NCBI RefSeq assembly: GCF_026015985.1
Contig: NZ_CP110389.1
Span: 3,752,001 to 3,816,000 of the forward strand
Length of the DNA: 64,000 nt
Source: Rhodopseudomonas sp. P2A-2r
GTDB lineage: Bacteria > Pseudomonadota > Alphaproteobacteria > Rhizobiales > Xanthobacteraceae
Reading direction: 5' to 3'
The notes beneath the pieces are model-generated. The model searched no databases. It was not told the DNA's origin and saw nothing but the letters and a program-made list of their open reading frames with translations. The first letter of the stretch is position 1. The number at the start of each line of letters is the position of its first letter. A program made the position numbers and the translations under genes. Shown piece by piece: positions 9,597 to 19,484 of this stretch.

Positions 9597-11953
9597 AGGC
9601 GCCCACCGATACCTTCACCGAAATCGGCCGCGACTTGCCGCGGCGGGAGGATCGCCGCTTTCTGACCGGTCAGGGCCAGTACCTCGACGACATGACAATC
9701 GCCGGCGCCCTGCATGCGGCATTTCTTCGCTCGCCCCACGCCCATGCCCGCATTATCTCGATCGGCACCGAAGCCGCTGCGGCGCTTCCGGGCGTCGTGA
9801 AGGTGGTGACGGGCCGCGACGTCGCCGCATGGACCACCATCCTGCAGATGGCACCACCCATCGACGGCCTCGCCCCGACCGCGATGCCGGCGATGCCGAT
9901 CGACAAGGTGCGTTTCCAGGGAGACATCGTCGCCTGTGTCATCGCCCGCGATCGCTACCTTGCCGAAGACGCGATCGAGGCGATCGAGGTCGACTACGAT
10001 ATGCTGCCTGCGATCACCGATCTGCCGTCGGCCTTTGCCGCCGGTGCCGCACTGGTCGACGATGCGGTGCCTGGCAACTTGTTGGCACAGCAATCCTTCG
10101 CGGCAGGCGACGTCGCGGGCGGCATGCGCGCCGCGCACGCCATCGTCGAAGCGAGCTTTTCGCAACAGCGCCAGACTCACCTGCCGCTGGAGACGCGCGG
10201 CTGTGCGGCGATATGGAATGAAGGTCGCCAGCACCTGACACTGCACATCGGAAATCAGGCGCCACATCCACTGCGCACGCAACTCGCCCGCCGGCTGTCG
10301 CTGTCGGAGTCGCAGGTGACGGTCATCTGTCCGGATGTCGGAGGAGCGTTCGGCCAGAAGATCGTGCTGTACCGGGAAGAATTGATCGTGGCGGCGATGG
10401 CCCGGCAGCTCCGACGGCCGGTGCGCTGGCGGGAAGACCGCATGGAAAACCTCCAGGCGGCCTGTCATGCGCGCGAAGCCACTTGCCGGACCCGCGCGGC
10501 AGTCGCCGAAGACGGCCGCATCCTCGCGCTGGAGCTCGATATCTCCGAGGATTTTGGCGCCTACAGCTTTTTTCCCGGCAACTACATTGCCCGCGTCGTG
10601 GCCCTGATTTTGACGGGTCCTTACCGAGATCAGCGACTACTCTTACGAAATACGCGTCGCCATGACCAACAAATGCGGCGCCGGCCCGATGCGGGCACCC
10701 ATGGCCATGACAAGCTGGGTGATGGACGGGACCCTCGACGCGATCGCCCGTCGTCTTGGGCTCGACCGGCTGGCGGTTCGGCAGATCAACATGCTGCAGC
10801 CCGGCGAATTCCCCTACACGATGGCGACTGGCGAGGTGGTGGATGACATCACGCCCAGCCAGACCCTCGCCGCCGTAGCGGAGAGCATCGACTACGCCGG
10901 ACTTGCCGCGCGCCGCAAAGAAGGAAAGGCGCGCGCGCGCCTGCGGGGATTGGCCTTTGCTCGGTGGTGGAATCCACCACCTACGGCTCGCGGTTCTACA
11001 AGGAAGCCGGCATCGCCGGTTCCGGCCACGAAGCTGCATGGGTGCGCATCGAACCGAGCGGCGCCGTCAACGCCTCGGTCGGCCTGATGGGCGCCGGACA
11101 AGGCTATGAAACATCGCTGGCCCAGGCCGTCGCCGAAGGGCTCGGCGTCGACGCGGAGGTAGTGCGCATCGACCTGGGCAATACCGACGTCTCTCCTTAC
11201 GGCATGGGGACGCGCGGCGCCCGGGGCGCGACCGCCGGAGGCGGCGCGCTGTATCTGTGCGCGCGCAAGGCGCAGGATCAAGTGCTGCGGATCGCTGCGC
11301 ATCTGCTGGCGTTGAACAGCGCAGCGGACCTCCGGCTCACCGGTGCCACGGTCCAGCGGTTGATCGACGGCGCGTGGTCTGCGACCGGCGTGGCTCTGGC
11401 TGACGTGGCGCGGATCAGCTACCTCGATCCAACAGCACTGCCGGATGGAATTCCGCCCGGTCTTGATTTCTCGCTGACCTACGACCCGCCGCCGATGACC
11501 TATTCGAATTCCGCGCATGCGTGCGAAATCGAGATCGATCCGCAGACCGGCCGCATTGAAATCCTGCGCTACGTCGTGGCCGAGGATTGCGGCACAGTGT
11601 TGAATCCCATCGTGGTGGCGGGGCAACAGCGCGGGGCAATTGCCATGGGGCTGAGCGGCTCGTTGCTGGAGCAGGTCTACTACGACGAAAGCGGCCAGAA
11701 CCTGAGCAGCACGCTGGCCGACTATCTGGTGGCGACGGCCTGCGAATTACCAAACTTCGAGATCCTGCCGATGCATACGCCGAACCGGCGCACGCCTGCA
11801 GGAATCAAGGGCATGGCCGAAGGAGGCGTGATGGGCGCCATCGGCGCTCTGACCGGTGCCGTCAATGACGCGCTTGCGCCATTCGGCGTGACCGCCGACA
11901 AGCTTCCCCTGACACCTCCCTATATCCGCAGCCTGCTGCGCGGCCACATCTAA
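9593..11953 (+). pseudogene. molybdenum hydroxylase large (CoxL/XdhB-type) molybdopterin subunit, two frameshifts
   Basis: ATG 9593 overlaps the previous stop. The first frame carries DLPRREDRRFLTGQGQYLDD, the standard N-terminus, and VICPDVGGAFGQK, a molybdopterin-binding motif. Near 10625 one extra base moves translation to a frame with RVAMTNKCGAGPMRAP; near 10955 one missing base returns it to SVVESTTYGSRFYKEAG and on to GIKGMAEGGVMG, which holds the catalytic glutamate. Joined length about 786 residues, normal. The loop normally reading YRGxGRxE is MRAPMAMT here, so the substrate or activity may differ from known enzymes. The substrate is unknown. Confidence 0.82.
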
Positions 11954-12864
11954 TGACAGGAACTGACATCGTGCCAAATCCAATGCCTCTTCAAAAGGTC
12001 GGCTTCATCGGGCTCGGCATCATGGGCAATAGCATGGCCGGGCATCTACTGGCTGGCGGCCATGAACTGCACGTGTTCAATCGAACCCGCGCCAAAGTCG
12101 ATAACCTCCTGGCCAGAGGCGCGGTCTGGCACGACGCGCCCGGTGAAATCGCGGCGGTCTGCGACGTTGTCATCACCATGGTCGGCTATCCCGCCGACGT
12201 CGAAGCGATCTATCTCGGCGCCGATGGCCTTATCACCAGGGCTCGACGAGATTCCATCCTGATCGACATGACCACATCCAGCCCGTTGCTGGCGCAACGC
12301 ATCGCCGAAACGGGACTCGGGCATGGCTGCCACGTGCTGGACGCTCCCGTCTCGGGCGGCGACGTCGGTGCACGCAACGCCAAGCTTGCGATCATGGTCG
12401 GCGGCGATGCCGAAGCCCTGCAGCGCGTGATGCCGTTGCTGGCGCTAATGGGGAATAATATCGTCCATCAGGGTGCCGCGGGCGCGGGTCAGCACACCAA
12501 GATGGCCAACCAGATCGCCATCGCATCGACCATGATGGCCGTCAGCGAGAGCCTCGCCTATGCCAAGCATGCAGGACTTGATCCGAAGCGGGTCCTGTCC
12601 GTAATCGGCACCGGCGCAGCCGCCAGTTTCCTGCTCAACAATCTGGGACCGAAGATGCTCGACGGCGACTTTGCCCCAGGGTTTCTCGTGCGGCATTTCC
12701 TCAAGGACATGGAAATTGCCATTGCAGAAGCCCACCGCATGAGATTGGACCTGCCGGGACTGACCCAAGCCAAGGCGCTGTATTCACGCTTAACCGAAGC
12801 GGGGTTTGAGGATGATGGCACGCAGGCACTATTTCGACTTTACACCGACATCAGCTTCAATTGA
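11953..12864 (+). CDS. NAD(P)-dependent 3-hydroxyisobutyrate dehydrogenase-type reductase
   Basis: 303 residues; the start ATG overlaps the previous stop (TAATG). Rossmann motif GFIGLGIMG (residues 17-25), substrate-binding DAPVSGGDVGA, and the catalytic lysine in GQHTKMANQ are all present. The family includes tartronate semialdehyde (2-hydroxy-3-oxopropionate) reductase and 3-hydroxyisobutyrate dehydrogenase. As the last gene of the transporter/molybdenum hydroxylase operon it probably reduces a semialdehyde produced in the pathway. Confidence 0.9.
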   Translation: MTGTDIVPNPMPLQKVGFIGLGIMGNSMAGHLLAGGHELHVFNRTRAKVDNLLARGAVWHDAPGEIAAVCDVVITMVGYPADVEAIYLGADGLITRARRDSILIDMTTSSPLLAQRIAETGLGHGCHVLDAPVSGGDVGARNAKLAIMVGGDAEALQRVMPLLALMGNNIVHQGAAGAGQHTKMANQIAIASTMMAVSESLAYAKHAGLDPKRVLSVIGTGAAASFLLNNLGPKMLDGDFAPGFLVRHFLKDMEIAIAEAHRMRLDLPGLTQAKALYSRLTEAGFEDDGTQALFRLYTDISFN

Positions 12865-14218
12865 AGCTCAACATATACAAGCTCGCAAGCACGCCTAGTA
12901 GATCCTAGTATATCCTTCTCAGCCCATCTGACGCAGTTGAGACAGAAATGAGGCGCCTCTCCACAGCATCAACCCAGACGAATATTAATGGCCGCTTTGC
13001 GCCAAGAGTTGCCAGTCATCAGCGCTCGTCTGAGCGAAGGGATTTCCGTCGGTTACGCGTGGTTCGTTCGTCACAATGTCCGTTTTCTATCAGACGTCGC
13101 CGATGTTCGTCGCATATGGTGCCGGCGCCGACGAACTGCACTGCGCTGTCGGGTAAAGCTGCGCTGGTCTCGCAACTTGCTCTGGATCCGTCATCGATTT
13201 CACCGGGCGTGCAGCCGCGGAGAGCTATTCCTGCATTTGGTGTTCCGCTACCAACCTTATATTCCTCGACCAGACAGTCTCGGATTTCTACAGAGAGAAA
13301 CGTTTCAGCCTCATTGGGCCGGCGAAGATAGGGCCACTGACCGTCAATCCTTGATCCTTCCCTGCCCGAATCGCAAGACGCCGCTTCAGCATGCTTAAAT
13401 CGGTGCACAATCGGCTGCGAATGCCTGGCGTCGACAGGGAGTAATAGAGTCCTTATCGCCGTCATCACGCCTGAACAGACATCGAGCTCGCAACTGCACC
13501 GACGACCTCGCCGGTAAGATCCGCGCAAATGAACCTAAGAGCCTACGTGAGAGCCACCTGCTCCATCCGTTAAGTAAGGCAATAATATCGATTCAAAACG
13601 TGAGAGTTCTGATTCATTGATCAGGATTTACGTTACATTTTTCAACAGCGTGGGGCTTCCGTTCAGATTCGGCCGATATCAAGATTCAAATATTTGAAAA
13701 CCGCGAGCAACGTTTCCGGCAAGTTGCATTGGTGGGCATTCGGGCTTGTTTCCAGTTCGCTGCAACACGGCGTAAGTTGTATGTTTGTCGAATAGAGCTC
13801 CCGGCGACACAAAAGCAGTTGCGTAATTTTGATTCAAAGCTCGAGAAAGCCGATTCAAAGTCCGAAATCATCGTTGCAATCATCGATATCGACGTTGCTA
13901 AGTTCGGGAATTCCGATTCACGCTGATAGCAGCGGGACATTGGAAGCACGACGAGCCGGCGGACGACCTTCGATTGTGTTTATGCTTTTTCGAGCGCCGG
14001 CATGAAGTCGATAGTCGTGACATGCGCGCCCCCGCCCACGTAGCAGCAGGCTTTCTGGATCCTTCATTCTCTGTTCCCCTAAGTACCTTGAGTTTTTCTC
14101 TTTTTGGACATTCTTCGCTGGCGCAAGTTTGTGGCTTGCTTCGATTTGGCTCAGACTTGGATGGCCAATACCTGCGTTCCGCGCAGGCGCCGCGGCCGCA
14201 TCATCCACAGGAGTAGAG
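12865..14218. other. 1.35-kb stretch without a convincing gene
   Basis: Several open frames of 80-170 codons exist on both strands, but none has a convincing start, ribosome-binding site or family-like sequence. The part from about 13560 to 13950 is visibly poorer in GC than its surroundings. It may be degraded DNA at the left edge of the sigma/protease island. Confidence 0.5.
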
Positions 14219-14536
14219 ATGGCCAAACCGATCACGAGACGCCGCGCCAAGCAGGCTGATCACCAACGTGCCTACCGACTGCAACAAAAAGATCTGCGCA
14301 AGCCGTCTCGTGACGATGTCGCAAGGCTTGCGCTGCACCTGATGATCAATGAGGCGCTCAGGCGTGGCCAGGATGAAGAACTTAGCAGATGGTGCGAGAC
14401 TATTGTTACACAGTTGGCCGCGCAGGGTTTCGAGCGGGACGCGGCATATCGCCGAGTAGACCAGCTCATTGAACGGTATGCGGATGGCTGGACATTCCAG
14501 CGCAAGCCCCATCTGGCCCGATCTAGCTTGGATTGA
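14219..14536 (+). CDS. small basic hypothetical protein opening the sigma/protease island
   Basis: 105 residues from ATG 14219, with AGGAG 8 bp upstream. The N-terminus is strongly basic (MAKPITRRRAKQADHQRAYR) and is followed by predicted helices (DDVARLALHLMINEALRRG). Not recognised as a named family; a nucleic-acid-binding or adaptor role is only a guess. It lies 340 bp upstream of the sigma-ParA fusion on the same strand. Confidence 0.6.
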   Translation: MAKPITRRRAKQADHQRAYRLQQKDLRKPSRDDVARLALHLMINEALRRGQDEELSRWCETIVTQLAAQGFERDAAYRRVDQLIERYADGWTFQRKPHLARSSLD

Positions 14537-14873
14537 CGCGCACCAGACACGACCTATTCCCCCCGTTACTCCGGCAAACGGCGTTGACCTCTGAATCGCC
14601 TGCGATTTTCCTTCCGGAGGATATCACGGACAGTCGTTTAGCCTCGACGGACCAACCTCGTGGAAGAGTTCGCGACGTGAACCGATCGATGGATCTGCTG
14701 GCAGCTAAGCCAGAAGCAAAGCGCGGCGCTATCCGCAGTGAGTCTCAGCGGACGATGGCCTGAATTGTTGACCGTTCCAGGCAAGCGCAATGCCGGTCAA
14801 TATTTTAGGATCAAGATCCTAGACACGCGTCTGAGATCCTGTCACGTTGCGACCTCAACCAGAGGAACCGCCA

Positions 14874-16229
14874 ATGTCGCCGCCCAGGTTTGCCGTCGAA
14901 TTCATTGATCGCATCATGGCCGAACGCCCGGCTCTGCGCCGGCGGGCGGCCTTTCTGATCGGCAGCCGAGCACAGATCGGATCGCCTGACGATTTTCTCC
15001 AAGACACGATCATTACCGCGCTGCAAAGTGCGGATCGGGTCGTCGATGATAATCTGGGTGGTTGGCTGATGGCGTTACTTCATAACCATATCCGCAACGC
15101 CCGCCGCCGGGCCCACGTTCACACATCGGTGCCACTGGTGACGACGGACGCTGGCGATCCGGATGAGATCGAGGTACCGGTCGCGGCGAGCCAAGAGTTT
15201 ATGCTCGATGTCGACGACGCGATGAGGGCACTTCGAACACTGTCCGCGGCAGATCAAGAGATCATCTGGCTAGCCCGGATCGAAGAGCTGCCGAATGAGG
15301 AGATTGCGACACGGCTCGGCCTGCCGCTCGCTACGCTGTATTCGCGCCTGTCCCGCGCAACAGCGCGGCTTCGGGCCGCCTATGCAGCTGAACCGGCCGC
15401 GGCGAAGACACTCGCCTGCCCCCTCATCATTGCGCCGCGTGAGGATGCGTTCATGGTAATGCGGATCTGTTTGGTCGCTGGGTTCAACGGCGGCGCAGGA
15501 CGTACCTTGACCGCAGCACTGCTCGCCTACGGACTGTACCTTCAAGACGGTCGGACGATGCTGGTGCGACAAACTTGCGAGGGCTTTCTCTCGACAATCG
15601 ACCCAATCGAGACGACGCTGCCGTTGCCATGCAGCGAGCTAGCATTGCCGCCGCCCTATGCGCTTCCTTCCGACCTCCCGGGTGGGATGACGGCGATGAT
15701 TCACGGCGCCGACGGTCGTTTCATGGCCGCATTGCACGACATGGCGATGTCGGAGGTTGGCAACAACGGGAATGTCGTCGTTGATCTCTCCAGTCATGAG
15801 CGTGCATTTAACGTGGCCACCATGCGCGACGCCGCCGTAATCCTTCTACCGGCGCGATCGTCGGCGTTTGAGGTGGATTGGTCGGTGCGCAGCCTCGCAC
15901 GCGCCTGCGACATCCAGCGCTATCGCGAAGCTCGCGTGCCGACGCTAATCGCATCGATTGTTCCGGAAGCCGGGCGTGCTCGCCAGATGGAGTTGCTGAG
16001 TCAGATGGTGCGCGCCTGCGACCCGGAGCACGAGCTCGTGCCGGGCGAGCCGTCGGAACTGGTCGTGGAGGTTCCCTTCCTCGACGACGCCACCCTTCTG
16101 TCGCTGTTCGATGAACGTTCGATCTGGCTGGATCCGCATCTGATGGCCCGCTGCCGCGCCTTCGCCACAGCAGTAACCGTTCAATCAGACGCCTTCATGA
16201 GCATGCTTGCGGATGCCGATGACCTTTAA
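14874..16229 (+). CDS. ECF-type sigma factor fused to a ParA/MinD-like domain with degenerate P-loop
   Basis: 451 residues from ATG 14874 (GAGGAACC upstream). Residues about 10-75 look like sigma region 2 (DDFLQDTIITALQ, then NLGGWLMALLHNHIRNARRR) and residues about 105-165 like region 4 (LSAADQEIIWLARIEELPNEE, split after 20, and ATRLGLPLATLYSRLSRATA). From about residue 193 a second domain begins MRICLVAGFNGGAGRTLTAA, the position and context of the ParA/MinD deviant Walker A, but both lysines of KGGxGKT are replaced (N and R). A Walker B-like VVVDLSSHE and a typical ParA-like strand AAVILLPARSSAFE follow. The fusion has no stop or frame change. An ATP-binding-impaired ParA-like module on a sigma factor suggests signal sensing or localisation; this is inference. 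Confidence 0.8.
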   Translation: MSPPRFAVEFIDRIMAERPALRRRAAFLIGSRAQIGSPDDFLQDTIITALQSADRVVDDNLGGWLMALLHNHIRNARRRAHVHTSVPLVTTDAGDPDEIEVPVAASQEFMLDVDDAMRALRTLSAADQEIIWLARIEELPNEEIATRLGLPLATLYSRLSRATARLRAAYAAEPAAAKTLACPLIIAPREDAFMVMRICLVAGFNGGAGRTLTAALLAYGLYLQDGRTMLVRQTCEGFLSTIDPIETTLPLPCSELALPPPYALPSDLPGGMTAMIHGADGRFMAALHDMAMSEVGNNGNVVVDLSSHERAFNVATMRDAAVILLPARSSAFEVDWSVRSLARACDIQRYREARVPTLIASIVPEAGRARQMELLSQMVRACDPEHELVPGEPSELVVEVPFLDDATLLSLFDERSIWLDPHLMARCRAFATAVTVQSDAFMSMLADADDL

Positions 16230-16291
16230 TCAGCGCACCAACTCCGCTTGGCGCTGCCGTACCGTTGCCGTCTGACTTCGAAAGTCCTCCT

Positions 16292-16690
16292 ATGTTGACC
16301 AGAATCTATCGATTTCTTGATCCCGCACGGATCCCCCACGAACTCCCTGGACGGCTTCAATCGCTGGCCCAAGACTGCGCCACCTTGGAATACGACGTCG
16401 CATTTGTGCTGGCCCGGTTGCGTACCGCACCATTTCTCGATCTTTATTCCCCTGTAGTCACGCCGCTCGGCCTGAAACTCGTCGGCGAGGTCACGCAGCA
16501 TCCAAGCCTTGGATCGCGCAGAATCATTACCTCTCAGGTGTGGTTTGCGGATCCCGACGGCTGCTGGGCCAGGACCGTGTCCCGGTTCTACCGGCTCGGT
16601 CGACCCGCTGATCGCATCGACATCATGAGGTCCCCGCCATTGGCATTCGACGGTCTCAGTGATTCCAGCTGGCCGGTAGACGACGAATGA
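16292..16690 (+). CDS. hypothetical protein between sigma-ParA fusion and protease
   Basis: 132 residues from ATG 16292 (MLTRIYRFLDPARIPHE). It has no signal peptide or membrane segment. The C-terminal half has a regular strand pattern (RRIITSQVWFADPDGCWART, RFYRLGRP). I do not recognise a family. It starts 62 bp after the fusion stop on the same strand, so it is probably part of the same transcript. Confidence 0.6.
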   Translation: MLTRIYRFLDPARIPHELPGRLQSLAQDCATLEYDVAFVLARLRTAPFLDLYSPVVTPLGLKLVGEVTQHPSLGSRRIITSQVWFADPDGCWARTVSRFYRLGRPADRIDIMRSPPLAFDGLSDSSWPVDDE

Positions 16691-17138
16691 CAGACGATGA
16701 CGATAAGGATGGTGCGAAACATCGATGAATTCTGTCGTACGTGCCGCCCGGCGGAGCCCGGGCAGCCTCAAGATATCCGAACACCGGCCTCACCCCTTGC
16801 ATTGAGCTCGACCGGCTCAGTGTTGTCAGTGATTTCGCATGCTTGGGTAGGCCTAGTGATTGCGATGGCCTGCTCTGGTCGTCGCGACCGTTCCTGCGGA
16901 GCCGTCTGCAAACTTTCGCGAACTGGGACACCATGACCCCTGCTTGCGCTCTGATCGACGCGGGCAACATGACTGCCATCGATAGTCAAGGTTTTGGCAC
17001 GGCGAAGCCAGCAAGATTGGACGCCGTCCAGGTCAGCGTTCAGAGCCGACACACGCGCCTGCGCCCCGAAACAGGGTTTCCCCGCCTCCCCGCCTGATCG
17101 GTCTTTCTATTCATCAACTGCCGTCGGTCACCGATCCC
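16691..17138. other. 450-bp stretch without a convincing gene
   Basis: Short overlapping frames are open here on the plus strand (for example from 16697 and 16741), but none shows conserved-looking protein sequence or a good ribosome-binding site. It may carry the promoter or leader of the protease gene. Confidence 0.4.
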
Positions 17139-19115
17139 ATGGAATCGAATGCAATCCCGTACGAGCGCCCGCGAGCCATGGATTTAGATGCGCGTTGGAA
17201 TGGAAAGCGAATGAACGAGTTTCGTAATTTTCCCATAAAACGGAAAAGTGCCAACGACGGGCCCAAAGATGTCGGTGTGCTGGTCGCGCTAAGCCTAATT
17301 GTTCGCACGCTGCGGCTCCATGGTCTTCATCATGCCTTATCGGGCTGCCCCTGCGTCGTCGGTTTCATCTTAAACAATCCAGCCGACGGCGAGATGTTCG
17401 TGCGGGCCAGTCGGTACGCTCTGCGCAACCGCTCTCGCATGAAGCTTGATGTAAGAACTGAATGCTTGAACTTTGATGGCGAAGGGTCCGCTCAACGGCC
17501 TCGGGACGCTGAATTGGCCGCAAGGCTTGTATTAAATGATCACGTATTCGGGTTCGCAACTGACATCGATGGAATTCCTTTGCAATTCCGCCTGGTAGCC
17601 GATGGCATCGTGCACCTTTCATCCGTTGATCTGGATACCCTCAAGGCTTCGCTTCGGGCCGTCGGGATTCGCCCGCTTCCGGAGGACGTCCTCAAGAAGG
17701 TCGTTGGCGAGCCACTGTCGCTCCTCAGCGCCGTGATCAAACCCGGTCGTAGCACGCCGCACATTGTGCAGAGCCTCAGAGCATTTCAAAAGGAGGATTC
17801 CCCTGAACGACAACAAAAACCCTTGCCAAAAAAGCCAAGCCTTGCCGATCTGAATGGATTTGGCGAGGCCGCGATTTGGGGCCAGGAGCTTGCGAAAGAC
17901 CTCATCGAATACCAGGCCGGTCGACTGTCATGGGCAGATGTTGATCGAGGTGTCCTTGTGAGCGGCCCAACAGGTACCGGCAAAACGACATTCGCGCAGG
18001 CGCTTGCTGAGTCCTGCAAGGTCCCGATTCATATTCACTCGCTCGCACGCTGGCAAGCTAAAGGCTATCTCAACGATCTCCTCAAGGCTATGCGCGGTGC
18101 TTTCAGAGAAGCCGTTCTGGATGCCCCCTGCATCCTCTTCATCGATGAACTGGATTCGTTCGGTGACCGCGAAACGCTCGACGGAAAGAACGAAACCTAT
18201 AATCGTGAGGTCATTAATGCACTGCTGGAGTGCCTCGACGGCGTCGATGGCCGCGAGGGCGTCGTGGTTGTCGGCGCCACCAACATGCCTGACGAGATCG
18301 ACAAGGCGATCCTCCGTCCCGGTCGTTTGGGTAAGCACATCCGAATTCCCCTGCCCGACGCCGCGGCACGCCTGGGTATTCTGCAACACCACCTCGGACG
18401 GGGTGTGGTTATCGCAAATCTCGCAGACATCGCCAGCCGGCTGGAAGGCGCCTCTGGAGCGGTCATTGAGCAGTTGGTCAGGGACGCGAGACGTAATGCC
18501 CGCTCTGAAAGCCGCCCGTTGAATGTCACCGACCTGGAACGCACTTTGCCGCCTAGGATTGTGCAGACCGAGGAGGCATACCACTTGTCGTGCGTTCATG
18601 AGGCTGGACATGTCGTGGTCGGCCATTTTCTGGGTAAAGAGGCGGGCCGCCGCTTCATCGAGGCAGAGGTCTTCCGGGAGGTCACTCGTGATGGGACTGG
18701 CGGCTGGACCATCTTCCACCAAATTCCAAGCGTGAGCCAAGGCAAGGCCGCATACCTCGCTCAGATCACGATCCTGCTCGCTGGCATCGCTGCCGAAGAG
18801 GTGGTTTACGGCGAGAGATCGGGCGGAGCCGGCGGCGATGACGACTGCGATCTCCGTCACGCAACACTCATTGCAACAACTATGGAGATGTCTCTCGGCC
18901 TCGGCAACAGTCTCGTTTACCTTTCGTCGGCTCGCATTCCGGCCAATATGTTGTCGCAACTAGCCAACGATCTTTTTCTGCGTAGGCAGGTCTCAGGAGT
19001 ACTCGACGCATGCCTGCAGAAAGCGAAGGACTTGATTGCCGAACACACCGACTTACTCGATCCTGTGGTTCAAATTCTTCAGGACCGAGGTCATATCACC
19101 GCTAGCGACATTTGA
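17139..19115 (+). CDS. soluble FtsH-like AAA+ ATPase with M41 peptidase domain
   Basis: 658 residues from ATG 17139 (an ATG at 17211 is an alternative). There is no N-terminal membrane anchor; instead about 230 residues of unknown domain precede the AAA+ module. Walker A is SGPTGTGKTTF (about 274), Walker B CILFIDELDS (about 331), and the second region of homology NMPDEIDKAILRPGRLG includes the arginine finger. The M41 zinc site HEAGH is at about 487, with the third ligand in GGDDDCDLRHAT (about 567). All catalytic residues look intact. FtsH proteins degrade regulators such as sigma-32, so pairing with a sigma-ParA fusion suggests regulated proteolysis of a transcription factor. Confidence 0.85.
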   Translation: MESNAIPYERPRAMDLDARWNGKRMNEFRNFPIKRKSANDGPKDVGVLVALSLIVRTLRLHGLHHALSGCPCVVGFILNNPADGEMFVRASRYALRNRSRMKLDVRTECLNFDGEGSAQRPRDAELAARLVLNDHVFGFATDIDGIPLQFRLVADGIVHLSSVDLDTLKASLRAVGIRPLPEDVLKKVVGEPLSLLSAVIKPGRSTPHIVQSLRAFQKEDSPERQQKPLPKKPSLADLNGFGEAAIWGQELAKDLIEYQAGRLSWADVDRGVLVSGPTGTGKTTFAQALAESCKVPIHIHSLARWQAKGYLNDLLKAMRGAFREAVLDAPCILFIDELDSFGDRETLDGKNETYNREVINALLECLDGVDGREGVVVVGATNMPDEIDKAILRPGRLGKHIRIPLPDAAARLGILQHHLGRGVVIANLADIASRLEGASGAVIEQLVRDARRNARSESRPLNVTDLERTLPPRIVQTEEAYHLSCVHEAGHVVVGHFLGKEAGRRFIEAEVFREVTRDGTGGWTIFHQIPSVSQGKAAYLAQITILLAGIAAEEVVYGERSGGAGGDDDCDLRHATLIATTMEMSLGLGNSLVYLSSARIPANMLSQLANDLFLRRQVSGVLDACLQKAKDLIAEHTDLLDPVVQILQDRGHITASDI

Positions 19116-19480
19116 TGCCTCACTAGCCTAATCGGCGAGCCAGACTGTGATTGCGCCGTTCATGCCGACACGGCCAAAACTGCAACCCGAAGGACGGCGC
19201 GAGGGCCTCACAGAGGGTCTCGCTCCAACCCTTCCCGAATCACTTTCAGCTGAAACGCATTACCAAGTTAGCCCGAGTTCAAGTAACGGGCTGGAGACAG
19301 ATTCCGAGAGCGCCCGAAATCTTGGAAAGGAAATTTGGCTGTGGATCGGCTCCGAACTTTCCCCTATCGGCGCCCAACCGTGCCCCCCGCCCACGGCTGA
19401 TTTCCATCACGGTGTCAGGGACATCGAGCGGCACGGGTGGGGTCAACCTTGGGCTCTGACGCATGTTTGATGACGGCATG
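19116..19480. other. stretch without a gene, right edge of the island
   Basis: No supported coding sequence. The left end of the ISL3 element probably lies at about 19430-19480, but I could not identify an inverted repeat because its partner end is missing. Confidence 0.4.
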
Positions 19481-19484
19481 CAGA

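Noticed and set aside
13019..13528. 169-codon minus-strand frame in the gap after the reductase gene
   Set aside because: No ribosome-binding site and no recognisable domain; composition like non-coding reading.
14533..14763. Short frame between the small basic protein and the sigma fusion
   Set aside because: No plausible start signal and no structure in the predicted protein.
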